From Eubacteriaceae bacterium (lineage in GTDB: Bacteria; Bacillota; Clostridia; Eubacteriales; Eubacteriaceae), in contig JASGLP010000010.1 in the NCBI GenBank assembly GCA_030156895.1, positions 1 to 63,249 of the forward strand: a stretch of DNA of 63,249 bases, in the 5' to 3' direction. Within the stretch, counting starts at the first letter, position 1, and each line of letters opens with the position of its first letter. A program made the position numbers and the translations under genes. Shown one piece after another: positions 43,138 through 50,842 of the stretch. Below the pieces are notes generated by a model. That model did not search any database, was not told where the DNA came from, and saw only the letters and a program-made list of their open reading frames with translations.

Positions 43138-46014
43138 TTAGTATTTATCAGAAGCATCATCAAGAACAATTTTTGGTTCATCCGGAAGCTCAAATGTATT
43201 GTCTTCGCTAATTTTAACAGGGCTCTTCTCGTTAGAATTATTAGCAATCTGCGAATGATTTTTGAGTTTAAAAGCTTGAACCATTTCCTTAAGCATGGCT
43301 GCCTGACTGGAAAGTTCCTGGCTGGATGCTGCGCTTTCTTCAGCGGTGGCCGAGTTGGTCTGTACCACTTGGGAAACCTGGTCAAGACCCTGGGTAACCT
43401 GGCTGATTTCGGTGGCTTGATCATTGGAGGCTTGGGCAATGCCGGCGACCAGTGCGGTGATGTTTTCAATTTCTTTTAGAATTTCCACTAGGCTTTCGGC
43501 AGTTTCGTCAGCGATTTTTGAGCCAGTATCGACCTTCTCGATTGAACCTTCGATCATCTCTGTTGTTTCCCGAGCGGCTTCGGCACTTCTGGCTGCCAGT
43601 GTCCGCACTTCTTCCGCAACTACAGCAAAGCCCTTACCGTGCTGGCCGGCTCGAGCGGCTTCAACGGCAGCATTTAAAGCCAGAATATTGGTCTGGAAGG
43701 CAATGTCATCGATAACCCGGATGATTTTTGAAATTTCCTGAGAGGAACGGTTGATATCATTCATGGCGCCAACCATGAGCTGCATTTGATCGTTGCCAGC
43801 GACAGCATGGTTTTTAACGGTTAAAGTCAGCTCATTGGCGGTATTGGCATTGACGGCATTCTGCTTGGTTTCATTGGCAACTTCACTGACTGAAGCATTT
43901 AGCTGCTCAATGGCGCTGGCCTGTTCGGTCGTTCCCTGAGATAAGGCCTGACCACCATCAGAAATCTGTCGCGAACCGATTTCCACCTGATCAGCGGCAA
44001 TGTTTATTTCCGAAAGCGTCTGACTCAGGCCACTGGTGATTTCATTGAGGGCGTGCTTAATCGCCAGAAAATCGCCCTGGTAATCAGAGGTGATCTCCGG
44101 CGTAAGATCTCCAGCCCCCACTGCCGTTAGGGTATGCGTAATTTCTTCAACGTAACGTTTTAAAGTTTGGACGGTTTGATTCATATCATTTTTGATCTGG
44201 GTAAAATCCCCCTGATAATGGCCGGTCATACCGGTATTCAGATTTCCTTGTGCTAACTCACCCAGGGTAGTGGAAGCTTCTTTCAAGGGGAGGATCACGC
44301 CGTCAAGGGTCTGGTTAAAACCATCAACGATACTGGCGTAGGCGCCTTGATGACAGCTAGCATCAGCTCGGATGCTCAATTGTCCCTGGGCGGCGGCCTG
44401 AGCCAGCATGTCGGCATCGGACACCAGGCTTTTGATTGAGCCAAGGCATCTTTCCAGTGCCTGGCCAAGGATCGTAAAGGTTTCACGGACAGCTTGAGTA
44501 TCTTCGTCGGCAGGAGCCAGTTTAATCTGAATATCAGTATCGCCATTGGCAAGGCTGGTCAGGGCGTCAGACAGATTCTGTGTTTCGAGGGCCTGGTAAT
44601 CAGCGATCTTTTGCATTCGTCGTTCAGCCTGCCTAATCGCCGTGAGATCGGTGATAATTTCTAAAGCACCGATCGCATTGCCGGACTGATCGAGAATAGG
44701 CACGCCAGTATAGGAAATATCAAGATCCATGCCAGCTTGTGGATGGGCATCGGCTTCCCGATTACAGGCTTTAAGATTTTTCATGGCCGAAAAACAAGCA
44801 CAGTCCTCGGTCTGACAGTCAGAAGTTTTAAAAAGCTTATAACAATGATTACCCCGGGCTGATCCTTTTTCGATTCCTGCGATTTGTGTTCCCAGGTCAT
44901 TCAGATAGAGGATGTTAAAATCATTGTCAATAATCATGACCGGGCTGGGCATAACGTCGATAAAGCCCACCAGCGCATCCAGCGTCTGATTGACACCGGT
45001 GACAATCTCTTTGAAACCGCCGCAAAACTGTTCAGCGTGGCCACGGGTGCGCAGTTGCCCCTGGATGGCAGCTGATGAAAGGGTGGCAGCTTCATCAATC
45101 AGGGTGCGAATAGTGGTGATGGTACGCATTAAAGCCGGGGTGATTTCGTCTCGATCATCTTTGGCGGTAAGGCAGGCAGAAACATCCCCGTTTGAAATTT
45201 GATCAATTGTGGCAATCACCACCTTCTGTAATTCGTCGGCAAATTCATCCATAGCATGGGTCATTTGTCCGATTTCGTCTGATGATTTGAGATGGACGCG
45301 CTCACCCAAGTGTCCCTGCCGCATTTCCTTGATCATGTGGGAGGCTTTGTGGAGGGGGCGACAAATCAGGACTGACAGCAGGTAACCGAAGAAAACGGCG
45401 ACAGCCATGGCTAACAGTATTATAATGAGCATTTTCTGGGTCGCATCAGCGGCGGTCTGGGCATTGCTCATTGCGGTTTGCTCGCCAGCGGTCAGGCTTA
45501 ATGCAACAAGCTCTTCAAGGACATTTTGTTCGGTTCGTGAAGCGATACCTGCAGAACCAGTTTCAGCAATCAAAGCCAGCGCTTCGTCGTCCTGATTATT
45601 TTGTGCCAAACTAATCACGGCGTCCATTTCGCGGACTGTTTCATTGTGTGCAGTTACAAAAGTTTCGAATGAACTGCGCACATTATCAGATACAATTGCA
45701 GTTTCTAAATTGGCAATTAATGCATCGATTTCTGCATAACGGGTCTTAATCCGTTCAGTATAATCATTGATTGCTTCCTGATCGCTGGCAGCAATCATAT
45801 CCCGGATATTAACTCGGGTTCGCTGGAAGGCGGTGGAAACAGAGCCAATGTCGGCAATTGGGACAGTAACACGCTGATAAAGCGCATCACTGTTTTGGCT
45901 TAAAGCCTTGAGATTGCTAATGCCAATATAGCCAACCAATCCGACCAGGGTAGCAACAATGACAAAGCTGCTAATCAGCTTTGTCCGAATTTTGAGCTTG
46001 TTTAACCAGTTCAT
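43138..46014 (-). CDS. Large methyl-accepting chemotaxis protein with Cys-rich PAS domain
   Basis: The protein has about 958 residues from the ATG at 46014 (AAGGAG upstream). Order: transmembrane helix (about 12-32), four-helix-bundle sensor, second transmembrane helix (about 192-212), HAMP, helical linker, PAS domain (about 345-470), further HAMP-like repeats, and the signalling hairpin with [20 protein letters not shown]. The PAS domain carries a cysteine cluster, [18 protein letters not shown] followed by another Cys 9 residues on, which could hold a metal or iron-sulfur centre. It may sense redox state or a ligand. No che genes adjoin it; it probably joins the array of the CheA at 15.7 kb or another one. 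Confidence 0.93.
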   Translation of the reverse strand: MNWLNKLKIRTKLISSFVIVATLVGLVGYIGISNLKALSQNSDALYQRVTVPIADIGSVSTAFQRTRVNIRDMIAASDQEAINDYTERIKTRYAEIDALIANLETAIVSDNVRSSFETFVTAHNETVREMDAVISLAQNNQDDEALALIAETGSAGIASRTEQNVLEELVALSLTAGEQTAMSNAQTAADATQKMLIIILLAMAVAVFFGYLLSVLICRPLHKASHMIKEMRQGHLGERVHLKSSDEIGQMTHAMDEFADELQKVVIATIDQISNGDVSACLTAKDDRDEITPALMRTITTIRTLIDEAATLSSAAIQGQLRTRGHAEQFCGGFKEIVTGVNQTLDALVGFIDVMPSPVMIIDNDFNILYLNDLGTQIAGIEKGSARGNHCYKLFKTSDCQTEDCACFSAMKNLKACNREADAHPQAGMDLDISYTGVPILDQSGNAIGALEIITDLTAIRQAERRMQKIADYQALETQNLSDALTSLANGDTDIQIKLAPADEDTQAVRETFTILGQALERCLGSIKSLVSDADMLAQAAAQGQLSIRADASCHQGAYASIVDGFNQTLDGVILPLKEASTTLGELAQGNLNTGMTGHYQGDFTQIKNDMNQTVQTLKRYVEEITHTLTAVGAGDLTPEITSDYQGDFLAIKHALNEITSGLSQTLSEINIAADQVEIGSRQISDGGQALSQGTTEQASAIEQLNASVSEVANETKQNAVNANTANELTLTVKNHAVAGNDQMQLMVGAMNDINRSSQEISKIIRVIDDIAFQTNILALNAAVEAARAGQHGKGFAVVAEEVRTLAARSAEAARETTEMIEGSIEKVDTGSKIADETAESLVEILKEIENITALVAGIAQASNDQATEISQVTQGLDQVSQVVQTNSATAEESAASSQELSSQAAMLKEMVQAFKLKNHSQIANNSNEKSPVKISEDNTFELPDEPKIVLDDASDKY

Positions 46015-46210
46015 AGAATTCTCCTTATGAATAATATTTTTTCTATAGGGATACGATTGAGTTTGTTTACCCAAAATCAAAATAAGTTAACATCTTGATT
46101 AAAATTTGATAGATTCGGTAAAAATTTTCCACTTTTGTTTAGAATGCTTCGGCATGCAGGATGGGCTGGATTTGATGATATAATAACTAGAAAAACAAAT
46201 GAGGTGAATG

Positions 46211-46636
46211 ATGATAAATAAAGCCATAGCAATTGCCAATAAAGCCCATACCGGTCAGCTTGATAAAGGCGGAGAAGCTTATATTCTGCATCCTTTACGC
46301 GTGATGATGGCGCTTGATTAGGAAGAGGAAAGAATTTGTGGTCTGCTTCACGATGTGGTGGAGGATTCGACAATTACGTTTGATGATTTGCGGGCGGAAG
46401 GTTTTTCGGAATCGGTGCTGGCAGCCCTGGACTGTCTGACTAAAAAAGCGGGAGAAGATTATGAGACTTTCATTGACCGCGTTTTGACCGATGAGTTGGC
46501 CTGTCGGGTCAAGCTGGCTGATCTGGCTGACAACATGGACAGTTCAAGATTGACTGAGTTGACCGACAAGGATCGTCAGCGGCTGAAAAAATATCAGGCG
46601 GCTACAGACAAAATAAAAAACCGCTTAAAAGGCTAA
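46211..46636 (+). pseudogene. HD-domain (SpoT/MESH1-like) phosphohydrolase gene with in-frame TAG
   Basis: The reading frame starts MINKAIAIANKAHTGQLDKGG, typical of the HD hydrolase domain of SpoT/RelA-like proteins, and continues AYILHPLRVMMALD. It meets TAG at 46319-46321 and resumes without frame change as EEERICGLLHDVVEDSTIT, the HD motif itself. It ends at 46636 for a total of 141 sense codons. A single C-to-T (CAG, Gln) or similar change would explain the stop. GAGGTG precedes the start. The enzyme would cleave (p)ppGpp or a related nucleotide. Unless read through, it is inactive. Confidence 0.85.
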
Positions 46637-46850
46637 GCGGTCCAGTTTGTAGACAAACCCCGCACCGACCAATTGGATTTCGTAGTCTGCGCGCGGATTC
46701 GTACAGTTGCCCAATTTGAAAGTGCTTATTATTGACGTTTTCTAGCAACTGTTCGCCCCGAGGCAGACAATTGAAAAGCCAATTGTCGGTGCTCAGGTAT
46801 GCAATATTAACTTAGTCTTCAGTCTGAACCGCTTAAAAGGTTAAGCGGTC
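46620..46850 (-). repeat. Dispersed nested-hairpin element, copy D, with flanking hairpins
   Basis: The element spans about 46642-46827, in reverse orientation. The flanks are ACCGCTTAAAAGG-Y-TAAGCGGT hairpins at 46620-46641 (Y=C, containing the stop of the HD gene) and 46828-46849 (Y=T): 22 bp with one difference. Terminal inverted repeats read CAGTTTGTAGAC at the left and CAGACTGAAGAC inward from the right. Middle stem GTCTGC/GCAGAC. Confidence 0.92.
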
Positions 46851-47109
46851 AGCTTGGCCCCACGATTGATTCACGCTTGTGAATCAGGCCGCTTTCTTTA
46901 GGGTAATGGGGGTCATTGCTGGTAAAGCTGCGTAGGGTTAGGGGATTTTCATCAAGCAGTTTTTTGATGGCTTCCTGATTAAGCGGTTTTTTGAGGCGAA
47001 TCACAGTATCCATTTTTGACCAGCCGCTTTCGATTTTATCAATCGTGTTGCCGCCTGCTAATTCCTCTTCCAGCAAGTGGCTTAGGATAGAACTTTTTAA
47101 TTTATTCAT
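46849..47109 (-). CDS. Uncharacterised small protein coupled to a lipoprotein
   Basis: The protein has 86 residues, with no signal peptide or membrane helix. Visible sequence: MNKLKSSILSHLLEEELAGG, then KMDTVIRLKKPLNQEAIKKLLDENPLTLRSF. I do not recognise a family. Its start codon overlaps the stop of the upstream lipoprotein gene (ATGAATAA), so it is translationally coupled. Its stop is next to the right-hand hairpin of repeat copy D. Confidence 0.65.
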   Translation of the reverse strand: MNKLKSSILSHLLEEELAGGNTIDKIESGWSKMDTVIRLKKPLNQEAIKKLLDENPLTLRSFTSNDPHYPKESGLIHKRESIVGPS

Positions 47110-47608
47110 GGAGATCCTCCGTGCTGATCAGTTTTAAACTGGTCGCATAGTCGGGAACTACGAACTGGGCGCCACCACCATCTCCGGTAAACTGACCGGA
47201 TACTTCCGAGTTAACCAGACAAAGGCCGGTTGCCACCCACATGTCTTCCTGGACCTCGTAGGTGCCAAGCTGCGTCCGGTAGCCGTACTCGGGATGGGGC
47301 AGCATCTGCAGCAGATTGTAAAGCTTGATATACGAACCGCCGGCCTCTTCAACCGTCGCCTGGCTGGTATAAAAGGCGGACTGTCCGGGCAACATTCCGT
47401 AAATCTGGTCACCCTTTTTCAGCTCGGTGACATCAAAGTCATCTGCTTCATAGGTATCGCCTTCGGTCTGCAGAGTAACTGCCTGATCGATAATAGCTTG
47501 CTCCTCGCTGGTGGTCGGACTGTTTTTGTTGGTATCCGTTGTGGTGCAGGCGCAGAGGCATAAACTCAGGACGATCATGGCAGCAAGAACAAAGCGTTTT
47601 CTTTTCAT
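47102..47608 (-). CDS. Predicted lipoprotein of unknown function
   Basis: The protein has about 168 residues from the ATG at 47608, which has AAGGAG upstream. The signal peptide MKRKRFVLAAMIVLSLCLCAC ends in a lipobox with Cys near residue 21. The mature part is Thr/Asp/Glu-rich with motifs DQAVTLQTEGDTYEADDFDVTELKKGDQIYGM. It is probably anchored to the outside of the cell membrane. An upstream in-frame start would disrupt the signal peptide and is rejected. It forms an operon with the 86-residue protein. Confidence 0.8.
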   Translation of the reverse strand: MKRKRFVLAAMIVLSLCLCACTTTDTNKNSPTTSEEQAIIDQAVTLQTEGDTYEADDFDVTELKKGDQIYGMLPGQSAFYTSQATVEEAGGSYIKLYNLLQMLPHPEYGYRTQLGTYEVQEDMWVATGLCLVNSEVSGQFTGDGGGAQFVVPDYATSLKLISTEDLHE

Positions 47609-47746
47609 AAGCACTCCTTTATGGTTGAACATTAGACTTATCAGCATCAAGCGTTTACACCTGTGCTTTGGCCTTTTTGCTTGATTATAACACATAAAAG
47701 CTTAGGCGGATTTTTTTTATAAAAATATACTTTGTCTTTGGTCTGG

Positions 47747-47961
47747 GATGATTAATCATCTTATCAGACTGAAGACAAAGTATATACAAGAACCTGAGCA
47801 CCGACAATTGGCTTTTCAGTTGTCCGCCTCGGGGCGAACAGTTGCTGGAAATCGTTAATCATTAGCGATTTCAAATTGAGCAACTGTACGAATCCGCGTG
47901 TGGACTACGAAATCCAATTGTCGGAGCGGGGGTTGTTTACGCACTGAGATGATTAATCATC
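47747..47961 (+). repeat. Dispersed nested-hairpin element, copy E, with flanking palindromes
   Basis: The element spans about 47765-47947, in forward orientation. The exact 14-bp palindrome GATGATTAATCATC lies on both sides (47747-47760 and 47948-47961), and the similarity extends into CTTATCAG/CCTTTTCAG. Unlike the other copies, the neighbouring genes are tandem: the element lies upstream of the lipoprotein gene and just after the flavodoxin stop. The right-hand outer stem has one pair broken (CGGAGC). Confidence 0.9.
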
Positions 47962-47965
47962 CTTT

Positions 47966-48469
47966 TCAGATTGCGAGCTGGTTGATAGCGATAGCCATTT
48001 TTTTAACACTTTCTGGCAGCGGGCGAACCGGTGGTTGATCTTCTTTTGCTGATTTCATCATCATCTTAGCAATCAGACGATGAGAAAATTTCATTTTATC
48101 CATTCGTAATTCGCCGCCAAAGTTTTGGATACAGCCGGCATGATTTAAAAGTGCTTCCGGAAAAGCGTTTTTATAAAAAGACTCAATGGCTTCAAGGTCT
48201 TTATCGGCGGTTGCGCAGGAAATAAATAAACCGAGATTTTTTTCTTGCAGCTCTTTTTCATGGCTGCTGCAAAAAGCCTTGATTTTTTTCTGAATCTGCC
48301 CCATATAAATGGAACCGCCAATCAGTACAGTGTCGTAGGCAGAAAGATCCAGGGGCACTTGCTTGTCGATATTAAGTATGGCGATTTCGCCAGATAAGAG
48401 TTTTCCAAGTTTTTGAACGCAATCTTCGGTGTAACCGCAGTTGCTGGCATATAAAATAAGTGTTTTCAT
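47966..48469 (-). CDS. Flavodoxin-domain protein (HemG-like)
   Basis: This 167-residue flavodoxin_5-type protein has the phosphate-binding loop LYASNCGYTEDCVQKL (residues 5-20), TVLIGGSIYMGQIQKKIKAF and FISCATADKDLE. The family includes protoporphyrinogen oxidase HemG and stand-alone flavodoxins. The conserved Thr of the loop is replaced in part (SNCGYT). It is an electron carrier; its partner is unknown. AAGGAAA precedes the ATG. Confidence 0.83.
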   Translation of the reverse strand: MKTLILYASNCGYTEDCVQKLGKLLSGEIAILNIDKQVPLDLSAYDTVLIGGSIYMGQIQKKIKAFCSSHEKELQEKNLGLFISCATADKDLEAIESFYKNAFPEALLNHAGCIQNFGGELRMDKMKFSHRLIAKMMMKSAKEDQPPVRPLPESVKKMAIAINQLAI

Positions 48470-48637
48470 CAGGGTTTCCTTTCAAAATTTGATAGCGTGA
48501 ACGTGGCCAATATGGACTGATGATCGGGCCTTTGCCAGGTGTTGTTGACCAGACCTAAGCAGTCGGCCTGGATGCTTTAAAAATCTGGCGCATAATTATC
48601 AGTCAGAAGAACTAATGAATTGTGGTGATCTTTTAAA

Positions 48638-49024
48638 TCACTGGCTAAGGGCGTTTTCCATGGCTTTTAAATAGGCTTTACTGGTGACGGTAGCACCGCT
48701 GACGACATCAACATCGGTGTTTTGCTTGGCCATCACCGCATTAATTAGTTCCTGAGTCACCTCGGGCTTCTCAAATTTAACGGTTTGCGTCACTTCAATA
48801 TCGGTGATCTGATGATTGCTGACGGTTAATGTAAGAGCATTGCTGAAACGGCCGGACTCATACTGACCGTTATAGCTACCATCAGCAAGTTGCGTAAGAT
48901 CAACAGGATTAATCGAAAGCTTAGCGCCTTCTTCCAGTCCTCTTGTAATATAAAAGATGCCAGCACCACCGGCCAGAATAATGAGGCCAAACACAATTAG
49001 AATAATCAGCAGAATTTTTTTCAT
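48638..49024 (-). CDS. Membrane-anchored FMN-binding domain protein
   Basis: This 128-residue protein has one N-terminal membrane helix (residues 4-28) and an extracytoplasmic FMN_bind domain. Near the end, VDVVSGATVTSKAYLKAMENAL carries the SGAT motif at which FMN can be attached covalently to Thr by ApbE-type flavin transferases. It probably takes part in electron transfer at the outer face of the membrane. AAGGAAAT precedes the ATG. No ApbE gene is in the window. Confidence 0.85.
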   Translation of the reverse strand: MKKILLIILIVFGLIILAGGAGIFYITRGLEEGAKLSINPVDLTQLADGSYNGQYESGRFSNALTLTVSNHQITDIEVTQTVKFEKPEVTQELINAVMAKQNTDVDVVSGATVTSKAYLKAMENALSQ

Positions 49025-49177
49025 TGTAATTTCCTTTTCTAAAAAGGATTGTCAAGTAAAAGTTGTGAAAAGCCTCAAAGTATTTGAGCGATGATTAAAT
49101 ATCGAATCAATCAGCCTAAAGCATTGATTTTTCCTTGCAAAAACAATAAAATAAAAAGAAAAGGTTAGGTGGATAGA

Positions 49178-49327
49178 ATGAAAATAAGCAAGGAAGATAA
49201 AATAAGAATTCTGTTTGATGCCATTGATGGGGTAATAGCCGTTCCCTATCATCTTGAAGATCAGATGAAGGAAGTGCTGCGAAATGCCCTGCGAACCATC
49301 GAAAGAGAAGAAGAAAACAGGGCATAA
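49178..49327 (+). CDS. Small hypothetical protein
   Basis: This 49-residue protein is predicted helical: MKISKEDKIRILFDAIDGVI followed by AVPYHLEDQMKEVLRNALRTIE. AGGTGGA precedes the ATG. Its stop is immediately followed by the left flanking hairpin of repeat copy F, which would act as its terminator. I recognise no family. The regular codon pattern and good binding site support a real gene. Confidence 0.65.
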   Translation: MKISKEDKIRILFDAIDGVIAVPYHLEDQMKEVLRNALRTIEREEENRA

Positions 49328-49329
49328 AA

Positions 49330-49560
49330 AACACCGGTAAAACCGGCGGTTGCAGTGTGTAGACAAACCCCGCACCGACCAATTGGATTTCGCTGTCCGC
49401 GCGCGGATTCGTACAGTTGCCTAATTTGAAAGCTGTAATTATTTGCTTTTTACCAGCAACTGTTCGCCCCGAGGCGGACAGTTGAAAAGCCAATTGTCGG
49501 TGCTCAGGTGTTAAATTGACTATGTCTTCAGTTTGAAACCACCGGTAAAACCGGTGGTTG
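49330..49560 (-). repeat. Dispersed nested-hairpin element, copy F, with flanking hairpins
   Basis: The element spans about 49353-49535, in reverse orientation. The flanks are AACACCGGTAAAACCGGCGGTTG (3 nt short of a full match) written in two parts: CACCGGT-AAA-ACCGGCG at 49332-49348 and CCACCGGT-AAA-ACCGGTGG at 49539-49557. Middle stem CTGTCCGC/GCGGACAG. The flanking genes are convergent. Confidence 0.9.
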
Positions 49561-49564
49561 ACGA

Positions 49565-50620
49565 TCAGGAGTGGGTGTCAAAATAGCTGGCGATTCGGAC
49601 ACCTGCATTTTCCTGCAGGTTAAAGTAATAAAAGGGGATATCGTAGGTATGAAAGACGCCTTTGCCAAAGGCTTTGCTGCCAGGGGCGTAGCTTTCCACA
49701 TCAACGGTGCTGCAGATTAAGGCACCTTTTTCAGTATCGACGGTGGCATCGGCAAAGTTCATGACTTTCTGGATGCTGCCGTCTTCGTTTTTAACGACTG
49801 AACCATCGGCGTTAAGCGCAATGGAACCAAGATTATCGGAAGCCGGTGCGGTGGTTTCATCCAGTGTCCAGCTGATCGGGTTGATCACGTGGGCAGTGGG
49901 CAGGACTACGAAATCAGTGCCTTCAATGGTTGGTGCCTGGGTATTCCAAGAAATAATGACACCGGTATCATCAGCCCCGGTGGCGAATTTAAGATCAGGG
50001 TTGGCGGCCAGATAGTCATCGGTAACAGAATAGCCAATCACGTAGGCTGCCACCATCTGGTCATAAACGTCAGGATGCTCAGTCATATATTCGGATAAGA
50101 GATAAATCATTACATTGGAGCCCTGGGAATGGCTGGCCAGAATAAAGGGCCTGCCGTTGTTATAGTTGTTGATATAGTAATCAAAAGCGGCAATGGCATC
50201 CCTTAAAGGATAGCCCTTGACGATATCCTGCTGCTCATCATAAGGCATCTCCACGGTTGAAGCGTAATCGTACTGGCGATAGTATGGGGCATAGAGGTTG
50301 GCAAGGGGCTCAAAAGCAGTGGCCTGTCGCGCGAAGGCCAGGTTGGCATTTTCGACTAAGACCGGATCATCGATGGTGGAGATAATCGATTCAGAGGCAT
50401 CTGTCTTGGCCCAGGACGTGGGATAGAGATAGAAGACATCGACCTCTTTATCAGGGGAATCAGGCAGAGACAGCCAGTGGCTGGCATCAGAATAATCGGT
50501 GGGGACAACTGCATCGCTTTCATCAGTCACATCGGCTTCCTGATTGTTGGAGCAGCCAGCCATGGATAAAAGCAGAAGAAATGAAATGACTAGGGCGTTT
50601 AATCAAAAAAATGTCTTCAT
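49565..50620 (-). pseudogene. DUF3089 alpha/beta-hydrolase lipoprotein gene with stop in its signal peptide
   Basis: The body (50563 leftward, 332 codons) is a DUF3089-type alpha/beta hydrolase: DVFYLYPTSW, YDYASTVEMPYDEQQDIVKGYPLRDAIAAFDYYI, and the nucleophile in LASHSQGSNVM. Upstream in the same frame lies a full lipoprotein signal: ATG at 50620 with AGAGGAC, MKTFF, then TGA (50605-50603), then LNALVISFLLLLS and MAGC. So one nonsense codon at position 6 separates the start from the rest. Translation from the internal ATG at 50563 would give a protein without export signal and without a binding site. Either the gene is inactive, or the stop is bypassed. Confidence 0.82.
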
Positions 50621-50743
50621 GGTAAGTCCTCTTTTCTAAATGGATTGATTTAGCTTGTTATATACCCAGAACTGCCGGGAAAAACTCATCAAGAAATGAT
50701 TTGTTGTGCGGTAAGAGCTTGTAAATATAAGATGCTTCAATTT

Positions 50744-50820
50744 ACTTCAAAGTAACTTGAAGTTTGTTTGAAGTGACTTTGAAGTTGACTTTGAAGTTAC
50801 AATGAAGTAAGATTGAAGTA
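50744..50820. promoter_or_regulatory. Phased TTGAAGT repeats ahead of the AlbA_2 gene
   Basis: Six TGAAGT units start at 50758, 50769, 50780, 50792, 50803 and 50814, with steps of 11, 11, 12, 11 and 11 bp. An inverted unit ACTTCAA at 50744 pairs with the first. The array ends 23 bp before the start codon and GGAGGG. The even helical phasing suggests cooperative protein binding on one face of DNA. Confidence 0.85.
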
Positions 50821-50842
50821 AATAAAAGAGAGGAGGGATTTC

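Noticed and set aside
46319-46321. Pyrrolysine read-through at the TAG of the HD gene
   Set aside because: No Pyl genes or methylamine methyltransferases are visible in the window and HD hydrolases are not known to use Pyl. A point mutation is simpler.
12327-49535. Dispersed element as integron attC site
   Set aside because: Although it folds as an imperfect hairpin, the ends lack the GTTRRRY/RYYYAAC core sites and there is no integrase or cassette order.
12327-49535. Dispersed element as a group II intron fragment or IS200/IS605 relic
   Set aside because: No domain V-type hairpin or transposase fragment is present, and the flanking duplications are not expected for either type.
50603-50605. 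Selenocysteine at the TGA of the DUF3089 gene
   Set aside because: The codon lies in a hydrophobic signal peptide, where Sec has no role, and no SECIS-like hairpin follows.
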